Source: Rhodospirillaceae bacterium (lineage in GTDB: Bacteria > Pseudomonadota > Alphaproteobacteria > SHVP01). Taken from it: a stretch of DNA of 64,000 nucleotides. The first letter of the stretch is position 1; the number at the start of each line of letters is the position of its first letter. Shown here one piece after another: positions 46,162 to 55,462 of the stretch. The DNA lies in the NCBI GenBank assembly GCA_002722055.1, contig PBKD01000014.1:142533-206532 (forward strand). Reading direction: 5' to 3'. The notes beneath the pieces were generated by a model, which was not told where the DNA came from, did not search any database, and saw nothing but the letters and a program-made list of their open reading frames with translations. The translations under genes and the position numbers were made by a program.

Positions 46162-47826
46162 TTATTTATTCTTTTCTATTTCTTCTGCAACTAGTTCTTT
46201 TTTTGACAACTTACCAATCATAGTTTTTGGAAGTTCATCTCTAAATTCTAAAAACTTAGGAATTTCAATTTTGCTAAGTTTGTCCTTAAGAAAATTAAGC
46301 AAATCCCTAACCTCCAGATTTTCACCATCTTTAAGTTTTATAAATGCCTTTACTGCTTCACCCGAACTTGAATCCGGAATACCTATAACTGTCACTTCAG
46401 CTATAGAGGGGTGCTTATAAATACCTTCTTCGACATTACGGGGATAAACATTAAAACCGTTGACCAACACAAGATCCTTTATCCTATCAATAATAAAAGT
46501 ATAACCATCCTCGTCTAAATAACCTACATCCCCAGTTCTAAATCTTCCGTCAATGATTGTTTCATTTGTTACCCCTGGCTTTTTCCAATAACCTTTCATT
46601 ACTTGGGGACCGGATATACAAATCTCACCTATCTCACCTTGTTTAAGAATTTTTTTAGGGTTCTCTTTATCGCTTATATGAATTAATGTTTTAGGCATAG
46701 GAAGGCCAACTGAATTCTCTTTATTTTCACCGTTTATTGGATTAGCGCACGCTACAGGTGAGGTCTCAGTTAAACCATATCCTTCAACTAAAGTACAGCC
46801 TGTTATATTCTCAAAACCTTTCTTTACGTCTAATGGCAATGGAGCACCTCCAGAGAGGCAAGCCTTAATTGAACTCAGATCAAATTTAGAAATCTTTGGA
46901 TAATTCAAAATGGCATTATACATAGTTGGTACACCAGCCAAAAATGTTGCTTTTTTTGAGTGTATATCTTTCAAAACAGGCAATAACTCAAAGCGTGGAT
47001 GCATAATCATCTTTGCTCCCATTTGTATAGACATGTTCATTACTACAGTCATAGCGAATACATGGAAAAAAGGTAAAACAGCCATAACACTCTCTTCTCC
47101 CATGCTAAAGCCAGGGAACCATAACCTTTCTTGTATAAGATTAGCATAAAGGTTTGAATGAGTTAGCATTGCTCCTTTTGAAACTCCTGTTGTTCCACCT
47201 GTATACTGTAATACAGCAATATCCTCATCAGGATCTATGCTAATATTTTTATAATCTCCATCATTATTTATAAGCTCCGCAAAAGGTACTATATCTTCTG
47301 TGCTATCGAAATTTGATATTTCTCTCATTTTAACTAACGGAAAAAGAATATTTTTGGGAAAAGGAATTACTTCTGCAAAAGTACCAACAATTATTTTTTT
47401 TAATCGCGTCTTATTTAACAAGTTAAAAATCTTAGGATATAAGATTTTTAAATTTAAAGTCACCATAATATCAGTATCAGAGTCTTCTAGCTGATGTATT
47501 ATTTCATTCTCAGCGTATAACGGACTAAAGTTTACCACCACACCCCCGGCTTTCAAGATGCCAAAATATGAAACAACAAACTGAGGACAATTTGGAAGAA
47601 AAAGTCCAACTTTAGTTCCCTTAGTTACGCCTAGTTGTTGAAATCCAAGAGCTGCTCTATCTACCATTTGGGAAATTTTTTTATAGCTGAACTCTTTTCC
47701 AAGAAAATCAATACATTTTCTGTTTCCAAAGTTTTTTACTGTATTATCTAAGATGGAAAAAAGAGGTTCTCCTTTTATTTCTGAGTTCCAATCTACATCT
47801 TCTGGGTATTTTTTCTCCCACAACAT
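46162..47826 (-). CDS. fadD: Long-chain-fatty-acid--CoA ligase
   Basis: Adenylate-forming ligase with LQYTGGTTGVSKGAMLTHSN, GYGLTETSPVACANP, FRTGDVGYLDEDGYTFIIDRIKDLVLVNGFNVYPRNVE and the C-terminal Lys in PKTMIGKLSKKEL. These follow the FadD pattern, and the first 12 residues (MLWEKKYPEDVD) are also FadD-like. GGGAGAAGA precedes the ATG. It sits between alkB and the enoyl-CoA hydratase and probably activates long-chain acids derived from alkane oxidation. Confidence 0.9.
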   Translation of the reverse strand: MLWEKKYPEDVDWNSEIKGEPLFSILDNTVKNFGNRKCIDFLGKEFSYKKISQMVDRAALGFQQLGVTKGTKVGLFLPNCPQFVVSYFGILKAGGVVVNFSPLYAENEIIHQLEDSDTDIMVTLNLKILYPKIFNLLNKTRLKKIIVGTFAEVIPFPKNILFPLVKMREISNFDSTEDIVPFAELINNDGDYKNISIDPDEDIAVLQYTGGTTGVSKGAMLTHSNLYANLIQERLWFPGFSMGEESVMAVLPFFHVFAMTVVMNMSIQMGAKMIMHPRFELLPVLKDIHSKKATFLAGVPTMYNAILNYPKISKFDLSSIKACLSGGAPLPLDVKKGFENITGCTLVEGYGLTETSPVACANPINGENKENSVGLPMPKTLIHISDKENPKKILKQGEIGEICISGPQVMKGYWKKPGVTNETIIDGRFRTGDVGYLDEDGYTFIIDRIKDLVLVNGFNVYPRNVEEGIYKHPSIAEVTVIGIPDSSSGEAVKAFIKLKDGENLEVRDLLNFLKDKLSKIEIPKFLEFRDELPKTMIGKLSKKELVAEEIEKNK

Positions 47827-47859
47827 ACTCTTCTCCCATAAATAATTAATTTTGTATAA

Positions 47860-48657
47860 CTACTCACCTTTAAAAATAGGTTTACGCTTCTCCAAAAAAC
47901 TCTTTACACCTTCTTCAAAATCACTTGTTGCAGAACTCATTGAAAAAAATTCAGTTTCTGTTTGAAGTTGTACCACCTCATTGGTGTAAAGCGATTGATT
48001 AATAAGTTTTTTTGTAAGTCCAATGGCTTTTGTAGGCCCTTTTGATAATTCCTCTACAAGGGCATTAACAGAAGAGTCAAGATCTTCATTTTTTGTAATA
48101 CGATTTATAATTCCTAATTCCAAAGCTTTTTCTGCATCCAATCTGTGTCCTAAAAAAGCTATCTCTTTTGCTTTTTTTATACCTACAAGCCTTGGTAGAA
48201 AAAAAGTAGAACCTCCATCAGGGCTTAGACCTATATGATTATATGCTAGATTAAATTTTGAGTCTGATGATGCAATTGCTAAATCGGAACACAAAACTAA
48301 ACTAAGACCAAATCCAGCTGCTGCTCCTTTCACCTTAGCTATAATTGGCACAGGTGTATTTATAAAATTTAAAATAGCCATGTGTAATTGACTTAAAAAT
48401 TTTTGAAAATGGTCTTTTCTCTCTTCTGGCGATAAGTCAAGAATTTTACCAAACATATTAATATCACCACCAGCACAGAAGTGATCTCCTGATCCCTCAA
48501 AAACTATACATTTTAAAGATTTATTAGATAAGATTCTTTGACTTACATCAATCAAACATTTACCAAAATCTTCATTCATTGCATTGAGAACTTCAGGTCT
48601 ATTAAACTTCACTATAGCAATATTGTTATTTAATTTTAATATAACCTCTTCAGCCAT
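47860..48657 (-). CDS. Enoyl-CoA hydratase/isomerase family protein
   Basis: Crotonase fold with FNRPEVLNAMNEDF, FEGSGDHFCAGGDINMF (oxyanion-hole segment), KVKGAAAGFGLSLVLCSDLAIAS and GLSPDGGSTFFLPRLVG. The last holds one catalytic acidic residue position; the second Glu of classic hydratases is Asp-Gly here (LSPDGG), which is more like isomerase/PaaG-type members. GGAGGATAAG precedes the ATG. Two bases separate it from the acyl-CoA dehydrogenase. Role: beta-oxidation, by context. Confidence 0.87.
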   Translation of the reverse strand: MAEEVILKLNNNIAIVKFNRPEVLNAMNEDFGKCLIDVSQRILSNKSLKCIVFEGSGDHFCAGGDINMFGKILDLSPEERKDHFQKFLSQLHMAILNFINTPVPIIAKVKGAAAGFGLSLVLCSDLAIASSDSKFNLAYNHIGLSPDGGSTFFLPRLVGIKKAKEIAFLGHRLDAEKALELGIINRITKNEDLDSSVNALVEELSKGPTKAIGLTKKLINQSLYTNEVVQLQTETEFFSMSSATSDFEEGVKSFLEKRKPIFKGE

Positions 48658-48659
48658 TC

Positions 48660-50462
48660 TTATCCTCCAAAACTTGCAAAATCAACAGAACCTAAAGCCG
48701 TACCACCTGCCTTAACAGATACTGGAGAATTAATAACTCTTGGTAAGTATTGTTCAGCAAAGAATCTAGCTATTTGAATTTTGTTTTTATAGAAACTTGA
48801 ATTTGTTTTTTGGTTTTTTATCTTATTAAATGACTTCAATGCTGCTTTAGATAGAAAATAGCTACCTAATAAAATACCAAATATATCTAAGTAAATGCTA
48901 GCACTGGACGCTGCATCATTAAAATTTTTTATTGCTTTTGAACTAATCCATTCGGTCGATATTTTGAATGAATCCATTGATTTCTCAAGAAGTTCAGAAA
49001 TGATCTCTAGATCTTGACTATCTTCATTATTTAAATCTGATATCAATTCCCTTATTTGTTTAAAGAGAAAATCAACAGCTTTACCTCCAGATTGTGATAA
49101 TTTTCTAAATACTAAATCAAGAGCCTGAATGCCATTTGTACCTTCATAAATAGGAGCAATTCGAGAATCTCTTAAATGCTGAGCTGCTCCGGTCTCTTCT
49201 ATAAATCCCATCCCCCCATGAACTTGTAAACCAGTTGAGGCTGAGGAAAAACCTATATCAGTACACCAGCTTTTCACAATTGGAGTAAGCAAATCAACAA
49301 GTTCAGAATAAAGTTTTTTGGAGTCATCATTACTATGATACTTACTTAAATCAGCATAAACACCTGTGGTTAAAATTAAACCTCTCATCGCATCAATTTT
49401 TGATTTTATGTCTAGGATCATCCTTTTTACATCTGGATGCTCTATTATAGAAACAGATTCATCAGACTGCACCAAGGGGCTTTTACCCTGCTTACGGGAA
49501 AATGCATATTCCAAAGCTTGTTGATAAGCTCTTTCTGCAATTGACAAGCCTTGAACACCAACATCAATTCTAGCGTGATTCATCATGGTGAACATGCACC
49601 TCATTCCTTGATTTTCTTGACCAATCAACCAACCTTTTGCACCTTGTGTTTCTCCATATAACATTACTGCCGTGGGACTTGCATGAATCCCAAGCTTTCT
49701 CTCTAATGAACCACATCTTAAATCATTTTTTTCAGCTATAACACCATCATCATTTACAAAGAACTTCGGAACTAAAAAAAGTGAGATACCTTTTGTACCC
49801 TTAGGACTATCAGGAGTTCGTGCTAAGACAAGATGAATTATATTTTCTGCAAGATCATGATCTCCATATGTAATATATATCTTTGTACCAAAAATATTAT
49901 AACTACCATCAGAATTAGGAATAGCCTTGGTTGTTAGCGAACCAACATCTGAACCAGCTTGAGGTTCAGTGAGATTCATTGTGCCGGTCCATTCTCCAGA
50001 AACAAGTTTTGATAAATACTTTTTTTTAATTGATTCCGAAGCATGAGCTGAAATTGCCTCGACAGCACCAGATGTTAGAAGTGGGCATAAACTAAATGCC
50101 ATATTTGCTGAAGTAAAAAATTCATTTACTGACAGTCCTAAGGCAAATGGCATATTTTGACCACCAATATCTTCAGGAAAACTGATACCATTCCACCCTC
50201 CTTCAACAAATTTTTTATAAGCTTCTGGGAAACCAGGTGCAGTTTTAACTGAGCCATTTTCAAGAGTAGCCCCTTTTTTATCTCCAATTTGATTAATGTC
50301 TGCAATTGGACCTGAGGCTAGTTTACCTGCTTCTTTTAATACAGCTTGAGTTAAATCCTCTGAAATATCCTTAAAATTACTTAATGAGGTAAGTTCTCTA
50401 TAAGCAGTTATTTCATTTAAAGTAAATAAAACTTCATCTATAGGAGGTGAATAATGGGGCAT
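48660..50462 (-). CDS. Acyl-CoA dehydrogenase (600-residue, DmdC/FadE-like)
   Basis: FAD acyl-CoA dehydrogenase with the N-terminal extension MPHYSPPIDEVLFTLNEI and a long C-terminal tail, the architecture shared by DmdC (methylmercaptopropionyl-CoA dehydrogenase) and long-chain FadE5-type enzymes. Signatures are WTGTMNLTEPQAGSDVG, IFGTKIYITYGDHDL, LGIHASPTAVMLYG, QVHGGMGFIEETG and IAPIYEGTNGIQALDLV, with the catalytic base Glu in YEGTNGI. First gene of the eight-gene minus run; AAAGG 6 bases before the ATG. Substrate inferred from context as a fatty acyl-CoA. Confidence 0.9.
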   Translation of the reverse strand: MPHYSPPIDEVLFTLNEITAYRELTSLSNFKDISEDLTQAVLKEAGKLASGPIADINQIGDKKGATLENGSVKTAPGFPEAYKKFVEGGWNGISFPEDIGGQNMPFALGLSVNEFFTSANMAFSLCPLLTSGAVEAISAHASESIKKKYLSKLVSGEWTGTMNLTEPQAGSDVGSLTTKAIPNSDGSYNIFGTKIYITYGDHDLAENIIHLVLARTPDSPKGTKGISLFLVPKFFVNDDGVIAEKNDLRCGSLERKLGIHASPTAVMLYGETQGAKGWLIGQENQGMRCMFTMMNHARIDVGVQGLSIAERAYQQALEYAFSRKQGKSPLVQSDESVSIIEHPDVKRMILDIKSKIDAMRGLILTTGVYADLSKYHSNDDSKKLYSELVDLLTPIVKSWCTDIGFSSASTGLQVHGGMGFIEETGAAQHLRDSRIAPIYEGTNGIQALDLVFRKLSQSGGKAVDFLFKQIRELISDLNNEDSQDLEIISELLEKSMDSFKISTEWISSKAIKNFNDAASSASIYLDIFGILLGSYFLSKAALKSFNKIKNQKTNSSFYKNKIQIARFFAEQYLPRVINSPVSVKAGGTALGSVDFASFGG

Positions 50463-50608
50463 ATTAGACCTTTTTATTTAAAAATTTATACAATTGAATT
50501 ACTTATAAGATTATAGAATAATTCATGGTAAAAATGAGTGCAACATTACAAGTTTTAATCAACAAATTATAAGAATAATTATTTAAAATCAGATACTTAA
50601 ATATAAAT

Positions 50609-51556
50609 ATGAATATTTATAAACCCACAAAAAAAACGCTAGCACTTGCTGTAAACAAGCTCAAAAAGGCAAAATTGGTTGTTTTTCCAACCGAAACAGT
50701 CTATGGGCTTGGAGGAGATGCTACATCTGAAAGTGCTATTCTAAAAATTTATACTTTAAAGAAAAGACCTAGATTTAACCCTTTAATTATTCATTGTTCC
50801 AGTCAAGAAGATGCTATGAAGATAGGTAAATTTGATAACTTAAGCATAAAATTAGCAAATAATTTTTGGCCTGGACCATTAACAATAGTTTTGCCAAGTA
50901 AAAAATCTAGTCAAGTTTCTAAACTTGCAACCTCAGGCCTCCAGACAGTTGCTTTAAGAATCCCAAGAAATAAATTTGCTATTGAATTAATTAAATTATT
51001 TGGAAAGCCGATAGCAGCACCTAGCGCAAATCCATCTGGAAAACTTAGCCCAACATGCGCAGAGCATGTTCAACAAAAATTAGGAAAAAAGATTGATTTA
51101 ATCATTGACGATGGAAATGCATTAAAAGGAATAGAGTCAACTGTTATTTCTATTATAAATAATAAAGTTTATTTGCTAAGGCCAGGGGCAATAACTAATG
51201 AAGAAATTGAGGAAGTACTTGGAAAAAAATTATTAATAAATAGTTTTGAAAAAAATTTATCTCCAGGAATGCTAAAAAATCACTATGCAACAACAAAGCC
51301 ATTAAGAATAAATGCAAAAAGAGTTTTTAGTGATGAAGCGCTTCTTTCTTTTGGAAATAAAACACCCAAAGGTGCATTTAAAACTCTAAACTTAAGTAAA
51401 AATGGCAACCTTAACGAGGCAGCACAAAATTTATTTTCAATGCTTCATAAATTAGAAAAATTAAAAGTAAGAAAAATTGCTGTTTCCTCTATACCTGATA
51501 CTGGACTAGGAAAAGCTATAAACGATAGACTAAAAAGGGCATCGTATTCAAAATGA
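50609..51556 (+). CDS. L-threonylcarbamoyladenylate synthase (Sua5 type)
   Basis: Makes TC-AMP for the t6A modification of tRNA. The YrdC domain has VVFPTETVYGLGGDATSE, IYTLKKRPRFNPLIIH, FWPGPLTIVLP, VALRIPRN and PIAAPSANPSGKLSPT. The C-terminal Sua5 extension (SPGMLKNHYATTKPL onward) makes 315 residues, so this is the two-domain Sua5 form. It overlaps the next gene by 4 bases (ATGA). The 146-base gap before it has nothing recognisable beyond AT-rich sequence. Confidence 0.93.
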   Translation: MNIYKPTKKTLALAVNKLKKAKLVVFPTETVYGLGGDATSESAILKIYTLKKRPRFNPLIIHCSSQEDAMKIGKFDNLSIKLANNFWPGPLTIVLPSKKSSQVSKLATSGLQTVALRIPRNKFAIELIKLFGKPIAAPSANPSGKLSPTCAEHVQQKLGKKIDLIIDDGNALKGIESTVISIINNKVYLLRPGAITNEEIEEVLGKKLLINSFEKNLSPGMLKNHYATTKPLRINAKRVFSDEALLSFGNKTPKGAFKTLNLSKNGNLNEAAQNLFSMLHKLEKLKVRKIAVSSIPDTGLGKAINDRLKRASYSK

Positions 51557-52983
51557 AAAAGATTGCCTCGATTATAACAAAAGAAAATATTGAAAATCTT
51601 AAATTAATATGTGGAGAAAATGGGTGGACGGATGCAGAAGATATAAATGAAAAATACCTTTCTGAGGAAAGGAACTTTTATAAAAGCTACTCGCCCATAA
51701 TATTAAGGCCAGACAGTACTCTTAAAATATCAAATATACTGAAATATTGTTATAAAAAAAATATTCCTATTGTTCCTCAAGGAGGGAATACTGGTTTAGT
51801 TGGTGGTACCGTTTCCGGACATATATCTAATGAAATAATTCTTAACTTAGAAAAAATGAATAAAGTTCGTGAGCTTTCACATACTGACTCTGTACTAATT
51901 GTTGAGGCAGGTGTCAAACTTCATGAAGTTCAATCTATTGCTAAATCAATAAATAAGTTTTTTCCTTTAAGCTTAGCGTCTGAAGGTACATGCCAAATCG
52001 GAGGTAACTTAGCAACAAATGCGGGAGGAGTTCATGTTATCAAATACGGTAATGCTAGGGATTTAGCACTCGGCCTTGAGGTAGTACTAGCTGATGGAAC
52101 AATAATTAATGGCTTAAAAAAACTTCGAAAGGATAATTCAGGATATAATTTAAACCAGCTCTTTATTGGGTCTGAGGGAACATTAGGAATAATAACTGCG
52201 GCATCTCTAAAATTATTTCCTATTCCATATGAAGTAAATACAATTTTATTAGCTTTAGATTCATTAGAAAATGCAATAGAAATAATGAATGAATTGAAGA
52301 AAATATATTTAGAAAGACTGAGTGCCTTAGAGTTTTTTTCTAATTTTTCCCTTGAAATAGTTTTGAAAAACACAACAAACACCATGAGGCCTTTTGAAAA
52401 AAATTACCCCTGGTACATTTTAATTGATATTGAAGGAACACCTGATACGAATCACAATAGTAACTCTATAGAAAATTTTCTATTTGAAAATTTGAAGAAA
52501 AATACAATAAAAGATGGTATAGTTGCAAAAAATCTTAAAGAAAAAGAAAATTTTTGGAAATTAAGAGACAGTATCCCTTACGCTCAAAAACCAGAGGGGG
52601 CAAGCATTAAACATGACATTTCTATTCCAATAAGCAAAATATCGCAATTCTTAGATGAATCTACAAAAAAAATTCATAAAGCTATTCCAAATATACGGCC
52701 TTGTATATTTGGTCACCTAGGTGACGGAAATATTCATTTCAATCTTTCAAAACCGATTCAAATGGAAAACCTTGTTTTTGAAGAATATCAAGATAAAATA
52801 AATAAAATCATTTTTGATATTGTAATAAATTACAATGGATCAATAAGTGCAGAACATGGAATAGGTCTAGTCAAAAAAGAAGCAATAAAAAATTATAAAG
52901 ATAAATCTGAAATTACCATTATGAAGAATATAAAAAAAATATTTGATGAAAAAAATATTTTGAACCCTGGGAAATTAATTTAA
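51553..52983 (+). CDS. FAD-linked 2-hydroxyacid dehydrogenase (D-2HGDH/GlcD-like)
   Basis: VAO-type flavoprotein with the FAD-binding segment VPQGGNTGLVGGTV, LASEGTCQIGGNLATNAGG and SEGTLGIITAASLKLFP. The C-terminal GlcD-like oxidase domain has CIFGHLGDGNIHFNLS and SAEHGIGLVKKEAI. The HLGDGN...EHGIG pattern is shared by D-2-hydroxyglutarate dehydrogenase, D-lactate dehydrogenase and GlcD. 476 residues. Its end overlaps that of ald by 9 bases. The exact substrate is not resolved. Confidence 0.88.
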   Translation: MKKIASIITKENIENLKLICGENGWTDAEDINEKYLSEERNFYKSYSPIILRPDSTLKISNILKYCYKKNIPIVPQGGNTGLVGGTVSGHISNEIILNLEKMNKVRELSHTDSVLIVEAGVKLHEVQSIAKSINKFFPLSLASEGTCQIGGNLATNAGGVHVIKYGNARDLALGLEVVLADGTIINGLKKLRKDNSGYNLNQLFIGSEGTLGIITAASLKLFPIPYEVNTILLALDSLENAIEIMNELKKIYLERLSALEFFSNFSLEIVLKNTTNTMRPFEKNYPWYILIDIEGTPDTNHNSNSIENFLFENLKKNTIKDGIVAKNLKEKENFWKLRDSIPYAQKPEGASIKHDISIPISKISQFLDESTKKIHKAIPNIRPCIFGHLGDGNIHFNLSKPIQMENLVFEEYQDKINKIIFDIVINYNGSISAEHGIGLVKKEAIKNYKDKSEITIMKNIKKIFDEKNILNPGKLI

Positions 52984-54090
52984 TATTTCTTTTATACTTT
53001 TATATGGTAAACCAAGAGAGTCAGATACAGGTTTATTAATAACATTTCCAGAAAAAATATTTAAACCATTAGCCAAGTTTTGGTCATTAATTAAAGAATT
53101 TCTTAATCCCTTGTCAGCAATATTCAGAATAAAAGGGAGAGTAGAATTATTCAGGGCATATGTAGAAGTCCTAGCTACTGCTCCTGGCATATTTGTAACA
53201 CAATAGTGAATAACATCATGAACTATATATGAAGGGTCATCATGAGTTGTCCCCCTACTTGTCTCAAAACAGCCACCCTGATCGATTGATACATCAACCA
53301 TAACACTACCTTTTTTCATTTTTTTTACTAGATCCTCTGTAACTACACGAGGAGCTGAAGCTCCAGGCACCAGCACAGCTCCTATAACTAAATCTGCTTC
53401 AATTACTTTCTCCTCAATTAAATCTAAAGTTGGATACAAGGTAGTTATTGAAGTTCCAAACATCTGATCTAGCTCTGCTAAACGATAAGGGTTAAGGTCA
53501 AATATATAAACATCGGCTCCAAGGCCAACCGCCATTTTAGCAGCATTTGTTCCAACAATACCTCCTCCAAAAATTATTACTTTAGCCGAAGGCACTCCTG
53601 GAACTCCGCCCAAAAGCTGACCTCTACCACCTTTAGAAATTTCCAAGAAATGAGCACCACATTGTATAGACATTCTGCCTGCAACCATACTCATTGGCGC
53701 TAGCAATGGAAGGCCACCTTTATCATCGGTGACCGTTTCATATGCTATAGCTGAACATCCAGATTTAATAAGAGCATTTGCTTGTTTTCGATCAGGGGCA
53801 AGATGAAGATAAGTAAAAAGTATCTGGTCGTTTCTTAAAAATGAATATTCTATCTCTTGAGGCTCCTTTACTTTAACTACAAGCTCTGAATTTCTCCAAA
53901 TATCTTCAGCCTTATCGACAATTTGTGCACCTGCATCAATATAATCTTGATTGGAAATGCCTATCTTAATTGCTGCATTTGACTGAACGTTTACCGAATG
54001 ACCTCTAGAAATAGCTTCTCTTACACTAGAGGGAGTCATACCAACTCTATATTCATGAATTTTAACTTCTTTAGGAACACCTATCCGCAT
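52975..54090 (-). CDS. ald: Alanine dehydrogenase
   Basis: NAD-dependent deamination of L-alanine to pyruvate and ammonia. It shows MRIGVPKEVKIHEYRVGMTPS, KVKEPQEIEYSFLRNDQILFTYLHLA, the nucleotide-binding VIIFGGGIVGTNAAKMAVGLG, VDVSIDQGGCFETSRGTTHDD and CVTNMPGAVARTSTYALNN. 371 residues, full length. It lies 3 bases after the aminotransferase stop, so the two are one unit. Confidence 0.97.
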   Translation of the reverse strand: MRIGVPKEVKIHEYRVGMTPSSVREAISRGHSVNVQSNAAIKIGISNQDYIDAGAQIVDKAEDIWRNSELVVKVKEPQEIEYSFLRNDQILFTYLHLAPDRKQANALIKSGCSAIAYETVTDDKGGLPLLAPMSMVAGRMSIQCGAHFLEISKGGRGQLLGGVPGVPSAKVIIFGGGIVGTNAAKMAVGLGADVYIFDLNPYRLAELDQMFGTSITTLYPTLDLIEEKVIEADLVIGAVLVPGASAPRVVTEDLVKKMKKGSVMVDVSIDQGGCFETSRGTTHDDPSYIVHDVIHYCVTNMPGAVARTSTYALNNSTLPFILNIADKGLRNSLINDQNLANGLNIFSGNVINKPVSDSLGLPYKSIKEILN

Positions 54091-54093
54091 GTC

Positions 54094-55429
54094 TTATTCT
54101 ACCTTATTTAATACTTCACCAATAGTTTCAAATAATTGGTTTATTTCATTTTTTTCAATAATTAAAGGAGGTGATAATGCTATAGTATCACCAGTAACTC
54201 TTACCAAAACACCTCGTTCATAGCAATGGGCAAAAACATCATTAGCCCTTGCGCCTGGTTTATCTTTTCTAGATTCCAATTCAATTCCAGCTATCAGGCC
54301 TAAATTTCGTATGTCCTTTACATAAGGATAGTCTTTGAGAGAGTGAGCAACCCCTTCCCAGTAATCAGATAATGATAGCGCTCTTTCAAACAAACCATCT
54401 TCTTTATAAACATCAAGAGTAGCTAAACCTGCGGCACATGCTAATGGGTGGCCAGAATATGTATAACCATGAAATAACTCAATTGCTCCATCTCCGGAAC
54501 CATGCATGAATGCATCATAAATTTTTGACTTAACAAATACGGCGCTCATTGGGACTGTGCCATTAGTGAGCCCTTTAGCAGAAGTTATCATATCAGGAAC
54601 CACATCAAAATACTCTGTTGCAAAAGGTTTACCAAGTCTTCCAAATCCAGTAATAACCTCATCAAATATTAAGAGTATACCATGTTTATCACATATTTCT
54701 CTTAGCCTTTTTAAATAACCTATAGGAGGAACAATTACTCCTGCAGAACCCGAAACAGGCTCAACGATTACTGCAGCAATAGTTGAGGCATCATGCAGAT
54801 TAACTATCTTTTCAAGCTCATCAGCCCAATGAACACCCCATTTAGGCTGGCCTTTTGAAAAGGAATTTTTTTCTAAATTATAAGTAGCAGGTAAATGATC
54901 AACTCCCGATAGTAGGGGACCAAAAAACTTTCTATTATTGACCATTCCCCCAACAGATATTCCACCAAAACCTACACCATGGTAACCCTTTTCTCTTCCG
55001 ACAAAACGTGTTCTTGAAGCTTGACCAATTATTCTTTGGTATGCAATGGCAATTTTTAATGCTGTATCAACTGCCTCAGAACCTGAATTAGCAAAAAAAA
55101 ACATGATCTAAATCATTTGGCATTAATGCAGTTAATTTTGCAGCAAATTCAAATTCTGATGGATGTCCCATTTGAAAAGCCATTGAATAATCCATCGTAG
55201 AAACTTGATCCTGAACAGCCTCAACAATCTTTGTTCTACAATGACCAGCATTTACACACCATAAACCAGCTACACCATCAAGAATTTGTCGATTATCATA
55301 CGATGTATAGTACATACCTTTTGCGGCAACCAACATTCTTGGGTTAGCTTTGAAAGATCTATTTGAAGTAAATGGCATCCAGTATGAATCCAAATTATTT
55401 GTCTTAATATCAATTGCATTCTTAATCAT
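54094..55429 (-). pseudogene. Omega-amino acid--pyruvate aminotransferase, frameshifted in a T-run
   Basis: Class III PLP aminotransferase of the beta-alanine/omega-amino-acid:pyruvate type. The N-terminal frame (55088-55429) has SYWMPFTSNRSFK, DGVAGLWCVNAGH and ends ALMPNDLDHVFFC. The second frame (54094-55104) resumes FFANSGSEAVDTALKIAIAYQ, has EPVSGSAGVIVPP, DEVITGFGRLG and the PLP Lys in TSAKGLTNG. The break is a run of nine T on the coding strand (55093-55101); eight would restore DHVFFANSGSEA. It could be a real mutation, a base-calling error, or slippage at translation. Apart from this the gene is complete and ungapped. Confidence 0.85.
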
Positions 55430-55462
55430 ATTATTTCCTAAGCCGAATATTCATAATCTTTT

